Source of the DNA: an uncultured Candidatus Melainabacteria bacterium
GTDB lineage: Bacteria > Cyanobacteriota > Vampirovibrionia > Gastranaerophilales > Gastranaerophilaceae
Length of the DNA: 64,000 bases
Direction: 5' to 3'
NCBI GenBank assembly: GCA_934754775.1
Contig: CAKVIM010000003.1
Span: forward strand, 62,001-126,000
In this document: in pieces, positions 33,979-43,738 of the stretch
How the letters are laid out: each line of letters begins with the position of its first letter
Position numbering within the stretch: position 1 is the stretch's first letter
Notes under the pieces: model-generated
What the model saw: only the letters and a program-made list of their open reading frames with translations
What the model was told of the DNA's origin: nothing
Databases searched by the model: none
Made by a program: the position numbers and the translations under genes

Positions 33979-34962
33979 ATGAAAATACTTGTCACATATC
34001 CGAATAGTATCGCAGGAACGCTTATTCTGAAAGGATTTGCAGAAGGTTTTCGTCAAAATGGCTGCAGGGTTTTAGCAAAAGACTTGCGTGAGCTTAAACC
34101 CGAAGAAGTCAATGCGTTTGAACCTGATATGATTCTTGGGTATGACTATGGTTTTTTGTTCTATGATAATCCTGAATTAAATCAGGTTATTTTGAATTCG
34201 TCAGCAAAAATCGTCAGCTATTTTGCGGATGAGCCTTGCGGGAAATTTGCGGTAGTAGAGCAAAGTGAACTCTTTAATAAATTTTTATCAATTGCTAAAA
34301 CAGGAAGAATAGTTTCTTATATCTGGGATAAGGATTTTGTTTTAAATATTCCGAACACTAAGTATTTGCCGCTTGCAGCCGATATTGAGAAGTATTCAAA
34401 ATATCCGCAAGGGAATTATAAATATGAGATTTCGTTCGTCGGACGTCCTCTTACAGATGTAAGGCAGCGGAATTTGGCTCAAATTGTTAAACATTTTGGT
34501 GACAAGTTGAGTATTTTTTCTTACGAGAAACATTTTTTGCGAAGTATAGAAGAGATTAAACCTCTGCTTACTCCGGATGAACTTGAGTTATACAAAGCTG
34601 CTTACAAAGGGTTTTTGAAAACAGAAGAAGAACTTGCTCAAGTCTATTCAGAGTCCAAAATTAATCTCAATATAACGCTTCAAGGAAGCTCTAATCTCAA
34701 TTACCGTGTGTTTGAAGTGCTTGCCTCAAAAGCGTTTTTGATTACGGATTATATGCAAGATTTGGAAGAGCTTTTCAGGATTGGTACTGATTTGGTAACG
34801 TATAAAAACACAGACGAACTTATCAAGCAAGTTGAGCTATATATCGGCGATGCGAAACTTCGGGAACAAATTGCCAGAAATGGCTTTGAACGAGTAAAGG
34901 CTGAACACACCTACTGTGCAAGAGCGAAAACAATTCTTGATGATGTTTTTATGGTATACTGA
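33979..34962 (+). CDS. CgeB-like glycosyltransferase (GT-B fold)
   Basis: A 327-residue cytosolic protein. The N-terminal domain starts MKILVTYPNSIAGTLILKGF and resembles DUF3880-type domains; YEISFVGRPLTDVRQRNL (141-158) opens the second Rossmann-like domain, and KINLNITLQGSSNLNYRVFEVLASKAFLITDY (about 225-256) is the nucleotide-sugar-binding E-x7-E region of CgeB/Glyco_trans_1 proteins, followed by the C-terminal helix HTYCARAKTIL. It lies one base after the PAP2 gene. Donor and acceptor are unknown; envelope glycan is a reasonable guess from context. Confidence 0.75.
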   Translation: MKILVTYPNSIAGTLILKGFAEGFRQNGCRVLAKDLRELKPEEVNAFEPDMILGYDYGFLFYDNPELNQVILNSSAKIVSYFADEPCGKFAVVEQSELFNKFLSIAKTGRIVSYIWDKDFVLNIPNTKYLPLAADIEKYSKYPQGNYKYEISFVGRPLTDVRQRNLAQIVKHFGDKLSIFSYEKHFLRSIEEIKPLLTPDELELYKAAYKGFLKTEEELAQVYSESKINLNITLQGSSNLNYRVFEVLASKAFLITDYMQDLEELFRIGTDLVTYKNTDELIKQVELYIGDAKLREQIARNGFERVKAEHTYCARAKTILDDVFMVY

Positions 34963-34975
34963 AATTGAAATAAAT

Positions 34976-35051
34976 GCGGTTGTAGCTCAGTAGGATAGAG
35001 CGGAGGTTTCCTAAACCTTGTCTGCCGTGGGTTCGACTCCCTCCAGCCGCA
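34976..35051 (+). tRNA. tRNA-Arg (CCT)
   Basis: Acceptor GCGGTTG/CAGCCGC, anticodon stem GAGGT/ACCTT with CCT, T arm GTGGGTTCGACTCCCTC, discriminator A, no encoded CCA. Its last 11 bases plus 12 bases downstream are duplicated at 35268-35290. Confidence 0.92.
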
Positions 35052-35290
35052 TACTTTTTCTGTAGAAAAAGTATGCAAAAAGACTTTTTACATATTGTCG
35101 GGTGACAAATAAAAACGCCAACAATTATTTAAAAATTAAAGGTCACCCTCTTTTGTGCAATCCCAAGCCCTTTGGTTTTTGTCGTCCGTCTCACGCACCA
35201 AGCATAGCTTGGTGGGTTCTTACCTCTCGAAAAACGTGACATTGAGTCACCTTTTTCTCGGCAGAGTCTCCAGCCGCATACTTTTTCTGT
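35041..35290. repeat. direct repeat of the tRNA-Arg 3' end flanking 204 bp (attachment-site-like)
   Basis: A perfect 23-bp direct repeat at 35041-35063 and 35268-35290 starts inside the tRNA T-stem/acceptor (CTCCAGCCGCA) and ends in ACTTTTTCTGT. Between the copies lie an inverted repeat GGGTGAC (35100)/GTCACCC (35142), a hairpin CACCAAGC-ATA-GCTTGGTG (35196-35214) and no reading frame. tRNA-Arg(CCU) 3' ends are common integrase targets. This looks like attL and attR left around a shrunken element, or a scar. The remaining spacer up to 35386 holds only the promoter region of the sigma factor gene. Confidence 0.55.
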
Positions 35291-35386
35291 TAATTTTAAT
35301 CCCTTCTTAAAAAATCCTAACTATATGGAACTTTTTTCTTGACTCGTCGTCTTATTAATTAGAATAGCAAGAGGAGATTAGTTAAG

Positions 35387-36313
35387 ATGAGTAGAGCGTA
35401 TCGTATGGAATTTATTGATAATTCCGAAATGGAAGCAAGTTTCCCCAAAACTTTTAGTACAATTGTAAACAATGATGATATTTTACAAATGTATCTTAAA
35501 GAAATCGGGAAAAAGAAAATGCTTACAAAAGCTGAGGAAATTGAGTTAGGAAGAAGGATTCAAGAAGGTTGCCCAAAAGAGCGGGAAGATTCGAAAAAAG
35601 AACTTATTCAAGCGAACCTTAGGCTCGTTGTTAGTATCGCAAAAAAGTACATCGGACAAGACGTGTTATTTATGGATTTGGTGCAAGAAGGTTCATTAGG
35701 TCTAATTAAAGCTGCGGAAAAGTTTGATTACAAAAAGAACTTCAAGTTCTCAACCTATGCGACTTGGTGGATTAAGCAAACGATAATTCGAGCAATCTCA
35801 AACCATTCCAGAACTATAAGGATTCCTGTTCACATGCTTGAAAAAATCCGAAAATACAAGCGTGCTTGCTCGCTTGCAGCTTATGACGAAAACTTGGAAA
35901 TTGATGATGAAACTATTGCAAAAATCTCCGGACTCGATAACAAAAAAATAGACGAGATTAAAAGTGCAATAAAAAAAGAACCAATCAGCCTTGATACCTT
36001 TGTAACAGATGATTTGTGTATCCAAGATTATGTGGAAGATACTTCTTACTCTTCGCCTGAAAATAACGCACAGAAAAAGTTACAGGAAAAAGATGTTATC
36101 AAATTGCTTAAAACTCTGGATAAAAGAGAGCAAGAAATTTTAAAACGCCGCTTTGGCATAGATAACGAAGAGCCTAAAACCCTTGAGCAAATTGGTAATG
36201 ACCTCGGTTTTTCAAAAGAAAGAATTCGACAGCTGGAAAATATTGCAATCCAAAAGCTCAGACGGTTTAACAAAATTGAAAGGCTTAAAACTTATATAGA
36301 AGAAGTCGATTGA
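35387..36313 (+). CDS. RNA polymerase sigma-70 family factor (group 2)
   Basis: A 308-residue sigma factor with region 1.2 ([30 protein letters not shown]), region 2 ([39 protein letters not shown], which binds the -10 box), region 3 and the region 4 helix-turn-helix ([20 protein letters not shown]). It lacks the acidic region 1.1 and is shorter than a primary RpoD, so it is probably a non-essential group 2 factor, as cyanobacteria often have, although a primary factor of reduced size cannot be ruled out. Start after GAGGAGATTAG. It overlaps the convergent gene by 22 bases. Confidence 0.85.
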   Translation: MSRAYRMEFIDNSEMEASFPKTFSTIVNNDDILQMYLKEIGKKKMLTKAEEIELGRRIQEGCPKEREDSKKELIQANLRLVVSIAKKYIGQDVLFMDLVQEGSLGLIKAAEKFDYKKNFKFSTYATWWIKQTIIRAISNHSRTIRIPVHMLEKIRKYKRACSLAAYDENLEIDDETIAKISGLDNKKIDEIKSAIKKEPISLDTFVTDDLCIQDYVEDTSYSSPENNAQKKLQEKDVIKLLKTLDKREQEILKRRFGIDNEEPKTLEQIGNDLGFSKERIRQLENIAIQKLRRFNKIERLKTYIEEVD

Positions 36314-38010
36314 TGCTTTTCGAAAAGCTTATAAGCTCCACACAAGAGTAATACGGCACACACCACAACCGCAGTATACTTGAGTGCGGGGTTTCTTTTT
36401 TCTGACGACGTTAAAATCTTGTTATATTTCACAATTTTCTTATAAAGTTCCGGCTCGGTTTTATCCAATCCCTTTGCTCTAAAGCTTTTTTCTAAAGCGT
36501 CCATCGGGTTAAAGCCCTCGCCTCTTTTTAAGGAGTCGAAATACTTTTGTTCATAATCGTTAGAAATTTTAAGTGTCTGATATCCTTCCGAACTTCCGAG
36601 GACATCTCTAATGTAAATCATTGTATTATAAGCCGAAATAGGCTCTGCAAACTTAGCCTTGATGAATTCGTTTTTGTTTTTTAATTTCTCTTCCGGAATT
36701 TTTAAAATCTCACTTAAAACCTTTGCCTGACTTTCATTAAACTTCATTACTGATGAGTCGTGGTTTGTTGCTCCAATTATAAATTTTTCTTTCTCCCAAC
36801 CTCTTTGCAGGTAATTTTGATTGCTGCCCCAACTTGAAGATAAATGGTCAGAGGTATAAATCTTAATTCTGTCTTTAACGCTAGGTTTTAGTCTGTGCCC
36901 CTTGTATATCAAAAAATCATCGGCAGAAGCGGCAAACTCAAATGTTATATCGTTAAGATAATCTTTGCCCTTAACTTTTTTTGCTTCATCTTCGATTATA
37001 TTCAAAACTTCATCGCCAAAGTTTATATTCGTTATAGGTTGTTTAATATACGTCCAAGCGGCATCGACTCTAAAACCGTCAAAATGTTTGGCATAAAAAT
37101 TAGCTTTTTCTCTTAAAAGTGCCTTGCCTTCTTTTGAATTATAATTCGCAGCCGGTAAGCCGAATATCATTTTCTTTTCTCCGAAAAATGCTTTCGGATG
37201 TGACCAAACTTCATCGTAAGAATACCCGCAAATAAAATCAGCACTCAACTTAAGCCCGTTTGAGTTCAATTCGGCTTTAGCTTTTGCTAAGCTTTTTTCT
37301 GCCAAAAATTGTTTAAACTTGTAAAAATCAATTTCTTTTGGTTCAAGTTTATGAATCTCGGCAATTCTGGCATTTCTTTGCTCTAAAGAAACCAAATCTG
37401 TATTAAACAAATTTTTGTCTAAATCGCTCCAATGCTTATAATCGTGGTCTTTATAGATTTTAACCAGAGCTTTATAAAGCCCTTTTTGTTCTAAAATCTC
37501 TCCGCTTTCTTTTTTGAAAGCTTCGAATTCGGTTTTCATATCTGGTGTGATATTGTCATAAAGCTTTTTTAGGGCTTTTTCTTGCGGCGAATGGCGTTGA
37601 ATGATATTTTCTAAATTAGTTCTATTTATTTCTTTATTGGCATCGACAATGCTTTTGTAATCCTCTTCCGGTACAAAATCTTTGATATTAATCATATGGC
37701 TACCCAAATCCATTGATGAGCCTGAATAGAAAGGGAAATGGTCTTTGTGTTTATGGTATTGTCCGACAGGAAGTAGTTGAACTTCGTTTATTCCCCACAT
37801 TTGTTTCGCAAAATCGAGAAATCCCCGTCCCTCTGCAGTTGCAAGATTGCCCGAACCTGTTTCGTTCGGAAGAGCAGTCACAGGAAGTATCAACATATTT
37901 TTGCCTTGATTGCCGGCTTTTTGTTGGGCGGATTTGAGCGTAGAGTAATAGTCCGCCATATCAGACGGTTTTCTACCAAAATTTATTGAATTATTAGAAA
38001 TTATATGCAT
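36292..38010 (-). CDS. divergent GH77-like protein with C-terminal membrane anchor
   Basis: A 572-residue protein. [16 protein letters not shown] (41-56) and [28 protein letters not shown] (72-99) match the N-terminal GH77 landmarks; DGFRVDAAW (311-319) keeps the nucleophile Asp316; NHDSSV (416-421) is in place of THDN. The usual acid/base segment CEDLG is not recognisable, so activity is doubtful. The N-terminus reads [14 protein letters not shown], a peptide shared with the protein at 47502. The C-terminus has one hydrophobic helix (about 543-563) and a short polar tail, a tail-anchor layout. There is no signal peptide. Confidence 0.6.
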   Translation of the reverse strand: MHIISNNSINFGRKPSDMADYYSTLKSAQQKAGNQGKNMLILPVTALPNETGSGNLATAEGRGFLDFAKQMWGINEVQLLPVGQYHKHKDHFPFYSGSSMDLGSHMINIKDFVPEEDYKSIVDANKEINRTNLENIIQRHSPQEKALKKLYDNITPDMKTEFEAFKKESGEILEQKGLYKALVKIYKDHDYKHWSDLDKNLFNTDLVSLEQRNARIAEIHKLEPKEIDFYKFKQFLAEKSLAKAKAELNSNGLKLSADFICGYSYDEVWSHPKAFFGEKKMIFGLPAANYNSKEGKALLREKANFYAKHFDGFRVDAAWTYIKQPITNINFGDEVLNIIEDEAKKVKGKDYLNDITFEFAASADDFLIYKGHRLKPSVKDRIKIYTSDHLSSSWGSNQNYLQRGWEKEKFIIGATNHDSSVMKFNESQAKVLSEILKIPEEKLKNKNEFIKAKFAEPISAYNTMIYIRDVLGSSEGYQTLKISNDYEQKYFDSLKRGEGFNPMDALEKSFRAKGLDKTEPELYKKIVKYNKILTSSEKRNPALKYTAVVVCAVLLLCGAYKLFEKHQSTSSI

Positions 38011-38086
38011 ATCACACCCACACCTATATATAATAAAACAAAATCGGTACTAATTTTGATAATTTATGTAGAATTGTTAAAAAAAA

Positions 38087-38115
38087 TTGCACAAACTCTT
38101 TATTTAGGATACGAT
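38087..38115 (+). promoter_or_regulatory. sigma-70 promoter of the SLH protein gene
   Basis: TTGCAC (38087-38092), 17 bases, TACGAT (38110-38115), giving a leader of about 30 bases with AAAGGAGGA. Confidence 0.6.
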
Positions 38116-38151
38116 AAGGGAAAATCATGTTATGTAAAAGGAGGACAATTG

Positions 38152-39288
38152 ATGTTCAAAAAACTAATAAAAGGGTTATTCGTTCTGGCAACAGTGTTTA
38201 TGTTAAACAACCCTGCTCAAGCGTTTTATACGGACATGAACGAAAGCCACTGGGCTTATCAATCAATCAAATTTTTAACAGAAGTTGGTGTTGTTGTTGG
38301 TTATCCTGACGGGACTTACAAGCCGGACATCCCTGTAACTCGTGCAGAATTTGCGTCTATGGCAATCAAAGCGTTGGGACAAGAAGATGCTAATGTAGCA
38401 CAAGATATCCACTTCTCAGATATAAGCAAAGATTTTTGGGCATACAATATTATACAAAAAGCCGTTTACTTTGATTTGATTCCGGATGCTAAGGGACAAG
38501 ATTTCAGACCTTATGATTCTGTAACAAGAGCAGAGGCAATTACAATTGCAGTAAACGCACTTACTACTCAACAAATAAGTGAACAAAAAGCACAAGATAT
38601 AATCGCAAAAAGTTACGAAGATTATACTCAAATGCCGGCATGGTTCTTGATTGCAGCAGGTAAAGCACAGCTTTTAGATTTGATTATCGTAATGCCAGGT
38701 AACGAAGGTAAATTGGAATCTGACAGACCTGCTAACAGAGCTGAAGTTGCAGCAATCCTTTACAAGATGATGCAAGAAGCTAAACTTAATCCGAACGCTA
38801 AGCTTGCTGAATGCATGCAAAAAAGAACTGCAGACGGTTTCATCGTTGACAACGTAAGAGTTCAAGGTTCTATCGGTATTATTCCTGCAGGTGCAATCTT
38901 CCCAATCCAAATGGAAACAGTTGTTGGTTCACAAATTTCAAATGTAGCTGATATTTATACAGCTAAAGTTCCGAAGAACATTGTAACAAAAGACAAATAT
39001 CTTTTGATTGAACAAGGCAGTGATTTGAAAGGTCAAGTAAAATACGTTCAAAGAGCAAAATTGTTCAAGCAACACGGTGAAGTAATCGTTAAAAATGAAG
39101 TTCTTGTAACTCCAAACGATCAAGCTGTAATGTTATATGGTGTAGCAACTCTAGACCCTGCAAAAATCGGTTTCTGGAGAAAGATATTCAAGGGTGCTAA
39201 AGTTTTAACAATGCCAAACCAAATTGTTAATATTAGACTTCTCGGACCATTGAAGATTGACCTTACAAACGGTTACATCTACGAATAA
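38152..39288 (+). CDS. SLH-domain exported protein
   Basis: A 378-residue protein beginning at the ATG at 38152, which follows the strong site AAAGGAGGACA; longer in-frame starts upstream lack one. It has a signal peptide cleaved after AQA (residue 24). Three SLH domains follow: DMNESHWAYQSIKFLTEVGVV..YKPDIPVTRAEFA, DISKDFWAYNIIQKAVYFDLI and a weaker third (about 165-215). SLH domains bind cell-wall-linked polymers and hold outer-membrane proteins of cyanobacteria to peptidoglycan. The C-terminal 150 residues are beta-rich and not recognised. Related in layout to the protein at 59207. Confidence 0.85.
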   Translation: MFKKLIKGLFVLATVFMLNNPAQAFYTDMNESHWAYQSIKFLTEVGVVVGYPDGTYKPDIPVTRAEFASMAIKALGQEDANVAQDIHFSDISKDFWAYNIIQKAVYFDLIPDAKGQDFRPYDSVTRAEAITIAVNALTTQQISEQKAQDIIAKSYEDYTQMPAWFLIAAGKAQLLDLIIVMPGNEGKLESDRPANRAEVAAILYKMMQEAKLNPNAKLAECMQKRTADGFIVDNVRVQGSIGIIPAGAIFPIQMETVVGSQISNVADIYTAKVPKNIVTKDKYLLIEQGSDLKGQVKYVQRAKLFKQHGEVIVKNEVLVTPNDQAVMLYGVATLDPAKIGFWRKIFKGAKVLTMPNQIVNIRLLGPLKIDLTNGYIYE

Positions 39289-39310
39289 TTTCGAAATAAA
39301 TTTAACTAAT

Positions 39311-39345
39311 AAAAAACTCGCTTTTATTAAAAGCGAGTTTTTTAT
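39311..39345. terminator. bidirectional terminator
   Basis: AAAAAACTCGCTTTT/AAAAGCGAGTTTTTT hairpin between the converging SLH and FkbH-like genes. Confidence 0.85.
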
Positions 39346-39355
39346 TTCTTCCAAA

Positions 39356-41092
39356 TTACTTCACTGTCAGTACATTTTGTCCGAGTTCGTGATTAGCAGC
39401 TTCCGCAATCTTTTTGGCTAAATCGGCATAAACTCTTCTTGAAAAATGGTTTATGCAAGTCGTGTAATCGTCATCATTTTGGATAAATTCAGTAAGCTCG
39501 ATAAATCCAACTCGTCCGGCAAACGTCTTTCGAACGGCTTCGTTTAAAATCTTATGACGCTCTGCCATATTTTCATATCCGGCTTGAACCTTATCTGTCG
39601 GAATTTCGCTCCCCAAAATCAAGAACAGCTTAGCCTTTAGGTGTTCTAATATGTATTCAATATTCTTAAGAACAAGCTCTACCGGCGGATTTCCGCCAAA
39701 TGTATAGTTCTTTTTGAACTCTTGCAGCATCATGAGATTTGCGGCTCTTGCTTCAGCAGGAATTGGTGCAAGGATTTTCTCCCAATTATTTTCATCCGTA
39801 ATGTCACAATCTGCAAAGCCAAAGAACGCATAAGTTCCGTCGGTTTTGTTTATATAAATACCGCTATGAGTGACTGTTAGTAAACTCAAAAAGATAATAT
39901 TATACTTTTCGTCAAAAAAATTGGTTTTAAATTCGTCCGCATTTGGAAACGGAAAACGTTTTGTGAGTCCATCCCGTTCAGCCTTTGAAAGCCTATGAGT
40001 TTGCTCAATAAAAGCTGTATGAGTATGAGCCAAAATATACACAAGTTGTTTATTCCAATAAGGGAATTCTGTATCAATATTACACTCGCCATCAAGATAA
40101 TTCAGTGTGGAATACAAGTCGCATGGACCTTTGAACAAAATATTGATGGTATTCTGTTTAACCTTAGGCTTTGCTTTTAACTCGAGATTGTCGACTAATG
40201 TTATCCAATTCACTTCGCCTTCAAGCTTTGAGGCAACTTCGCCTTCGATTTCAATTTCAGGTTTCCCAAGATAAGAATAGACAAATTGTTCAATTCCCAT
40301 ATTCATAATTCGGCAAGAAAATAGGAAGTGGACAAGTTTATTTTTCGTTCTATCCAATGAATAGAATCCGCAAATCCCGTAATTGCCGTATTTATCTTCA
40401 GCTATAATATAAGCAGAGTCTGTGTTTTGGATTGTCGTTTCAAGGTTTTCATCTCGAAGCTTTGTAAAATTGAGCTGATTTGTTCGGCTTATTAATTTTT
40501 TTAGCCTATCAATATTTTTAAGACAATCTTTTTTTATGCAGATTTTTATATCGCTTGATACCAAAAACTCTTTATTTGAGTTGGCATTGAGTTTCTGTAT
40601 AGACTTTTCTTCCAATATTTTGTACTGTTTAAGCCTTGTATGCTCAAAATCGTAGTCATTTACCAGATACAACTCTTCTGCAATTTTATGGAGATTTTCA
40701 GGAGTTGCTGTCATAATTTCGGGTATATAAAACTTAACTTCATTGATATTGATTTCATTATCGTCAATAAAAATTACATTTTCCGCCCTTAAATTCATTG
40801 ATTTTATGATATTATTTACTCGTCCGGCTTTTGCAGACCAATCAATAGACGGGAATACAAACATGTCCCAAACATCTTTCAAGCCTGATTCAATAAACTT
40901 CGACTTAGCAAGCTCGAAATCATTCTTAGAGCAGATAGAATTCATTATACCTTTGGTCGTAAGTTCTCGGACAAGCTCTACATTCTCAAACCGAAATTGA
41001 ACATTGCCTTCGCTTAATGTGCCGTCCCAGAAGGTTTCGTCCAAATCCCAAATTATTAGTTTTGTTTTAGTTATATCGTAATCTTTTTTCAC
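39356..41092 (-). CDS. FkbH-like HAD protein with C-terminal SGNH-like domain
   Basis: A 578-residue protein. Residues 11-150 are an HAD-type domain with DLDETFWDG (Asp16, Asp18) and the late motif FIDDNEININE, typical of FkbH enzymes that load phosphoglycerate-derived units onto carrier proteins; residues 165-300 form the linked acyltransferase-like part with NQLNFT, a usual FkbH element. The last 260 residues look like an SGNH-hydrolase-type domain (for example LFLILGSEIPTDK..GYENMAERHKILNEAVR). No polyketide synthase or acyl-carrier gene is near. The start is GTG. It is 81 bases downstream of atpC. Confidence 0.7.
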   Translation of the reverse strand: MKKDYDITKTKLIIWDLDETFWDGTLSEGNVQFRFENVELVRELTTKGIMNSICSKNDFELAKSKFIESGLKDVWDMFVFPSIDWSAKAGRVNNIIKSMNLRAENVIFIDDNEININEVKFYIPEIMTATPENLHKIAEELYLVNDYDFEHTRLKQYKILEEKSIQKLNANSNKEFLVSSDIKICIKKDCLKNIDRLKKLISRTNQLNFTKLRDENLETTIQNTDSAYIIAEDKYGNYGICGFYSLDRTKNKLVHFLFSCRIMNMGIEQFVYSYLGKPEIEIEGEVASKLEGEVNWITLVDNLELKAKPKVKQNTINILFKGPCDLYSTLNYLDGECNIDTEFPYWNKQLVYILAHTHTAFIEQTHRLSKAERDGLTKRFPFPNADEFKTNFFDEKYNIIFLSLLTVTHSGIYINKTDGTYAFFGFADCDITDENNWEKILAPIPAEARAANLMMLQEFKKNYTFGGNPPVELVLKNIEYILEHLKAKLFLILGSEIPTDKVQAGYENMAERHKILNEAVRKTFAGRVGFIELTEFIQNDDDYTTCINHFSRRVYADLAKKIAEAANHELGQNVLTVK

Positions 41093-41173
41093 GGTTTTTC
41101 TCTAAAAAATTAGGTCGGCAAAACTATCTAAAACCAGATAAAGTTATACCAACCTAAAATTATTATTCAAAAT

Positions 41174-41566
41174 CTACTTGTTCAAAGCAGCTTTTAACCT
41201 TGCAAGTGAACGGGCAAGAGCCGCTTGAGCTCTATCAGCATCAATCTTAGCGTCATTATCCGCCAAACGAGCTTCTGCTCTTTGTTTTGCGTTATTGGCA
41301 CGAGTTACGTCAATGTCGCAACCATCTTCGCAAACATCTGTAAGAATTGTTGCAAGATTATCTTTGAACTGAAAAATCCCGCCCATTGTCGCAAAGTATT
41401 TGAACTTGTCGCCGATTTTAGCTTTTGTAACGCCGATATCAAGAGCCGTAGTAAGCGGAATGTGGTCTTTCAAAATACCAACTTGTCCGCCTTTTGTCTG
41501 GATAACGAGTTCATCAACTTCGCCTTCAAAAACTATTCGTTCGTGAGTAATTATTTTTAGTTGCAT
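41174..41566 (-). CDS. atpC: ATP synthase F1 subunit epsilon
   Basis: A 130-residue epsilon subunit: N-terminal beta-sandwich (MQLKIITHERIVFEGEVDELVIQ, GQVGILKDHIPLTTALDIG) and a C-terminal helical hairpin rich in Ala/Arg (about 88-130). It links the rotor to the catalytic head and can inhibit hydrolysis. It follows atpD after 111 bases that contain an inverted repeat. Only beta and epsilon are here; the other F1Fo genes must be elsewhere, as in cyanobacteria. Confidence 0.95.
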   Translation of the reverse strand: MQLKIITHERIVFEGEVDELVIQTKGGQVGILKDHIPLTTALDIGVTKAKIGDKFKYFATMGGIFQFKDNLATILTDVCEDGCDIDVTRANNAKQRAEARLADNDAKIDADRAQAALARSLARLKAALNK

Positions 41567-41586
41567 TGTAAAAATCCTTCTCTGAA

Positions 41587-41677
41587 AAGGCGTTAGGTCG
41601 CTAAGTCCTTAAGGCATTAAGTTTATTATAAAATTTATACGAACTTAATGTCTTTACGGCTTAATGCCTTAACGTCT

Positions 41678-41679
<2 letters not shown>
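41587..41679. repeat. imperfect inverted repeat with TTAAGGCATTAAG units between atpD and atpC
   Basis: Two 37-base arms (41587-41623 and 41643-41679) are imperfect complements and each is built of direct units of the form TTAAGGCATTAAG. The right arm reaches the atpD stop codon. The style, tandem purine-rich units arranged as an inverted pair, is that of the repeats at 32.7 and 46.4 kb, though the unit differs. In the mRNA it would form a long stem between the two cistrons. Confidence 0.55.
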
Positions 41680-43111
<1,432 letters not shown>

Positions 43112-43113
43112 TT

Positions 43114-43142
43114 ATTATATACTACAAATGCGACATTGACAA
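43114..43142 (-). promoter_or_regulatory. sigma-70 promoter of atpD-atpC
   Basis: On the minus strand TTGTCA (43137-43142), 17 bases, TATAAT (43114-43119), followed by a leader of about 22 bases with the GAGGAG ribosome site. Confidence 0.8.
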
Positions 43143-43173
43143 TGAGTAATTTATGGAAAATTTTAAATTTAAG

Positions 43174-43246
43174 TTTTTTACCGAACGGTAAAAAATAGTA
43201 AAAATATCACGTATTTTATGCAAATTTTACCGAACGGTAAAATTTA
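43174..43246. promoter_or_regulatory. two copies of a palindrome TTTTACCGAACGGTAAAA
   Basis: Copy 1 spans 43174-43195 and copy 2 spans 43222-43246, with centres about 49 bases apart; each has ACCG and CGGT half-sites around AA with A/T flanks. They lie 32 and about 80 bases upstream of the atpD -35 box and downstream of the stop of the small membrane protein gene. The form suits a dimeric regulator of the TetR type. The two-base centre makes an RNA hairpin terminator unlikely. Confidence 0.6.
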
Positions 43247-43324
43247 TCGGTATTGGCTTGCAAGTGTGTCTTTTTTGCGTTCTGGTTATTAAATATTTAC
43301 AAAGACTTGTCTCTTTTATGAATC

Positions 43325-43723
43325 CTATTTAATTTTTACAGCAGGCACCGTTTTGTATATGTCTTGTTTTGTATGATATTGATAAGTTCCGATTTGTTTT
43401 GTACATTTTCCTGTTGGTATATTAATTTTTTGATCATCGTAATAGTGTATATTATCGTCGCCTATAATTAATATCAATGTTTCATTTTCATCAAATATTG
43501 CGTTTGGTTTTGTTAAAGCATGAGCCAATGCAATATTAGGTTCTAATGTTTGGAATATTTTTATTTGCTTAGCATTTATACACGCACCATCTTGTTCAAA
43601 TACAGTAAGCCCCGGAATCTCATCATCTGATTGGTTAATGACACCAATAATAAACCCAATAATAAATTCAAGCAGTAAAGTTGTAATCATACCTGCAATG
43701 AAAATAAAAATATTTTTTTTCAT
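43325..43723 (-). CDS. small membrane-anchored protein next to an HNH endonuclease
   Basis: A 132-residue protein with one N-terminal hydrophobic helix (about 5-28) and a soluble part of about 100 residues that should face the periplasm. It has two cysteines (about 48 and 107) that could form a disulfide. No family is recognised. Its start, after AGGAGAAATG, is 15 bases behind the HNH gene, so the two form one unit. Whether it is an immunity or accessory factor for the endonuclease is a guess from position. Confidence 0.55.
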   Translation of the reverse strand: MKKNIFIFIAGMITTLLLEFIIGFIIGVINQSDDEIPGLTVFEQDGACINAKQIKIFQTLEPNIALAHALTKPNAIFDENETLILIIGDDNIHYYDDQKINIPTGKCTKQIGTYQYHTKQDIYKTVPAVKIK

Positions 43724-43738
43724 AATACATTTCTCCTT

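Noticed and set aside
43174..43195. Palindrome as rho-independent terminator of the small membrane protein gene
   Set aside because: The centre has only two bases, too short for an RNA loop, and the motif is repeated 49 bases away, which fits an operator better.
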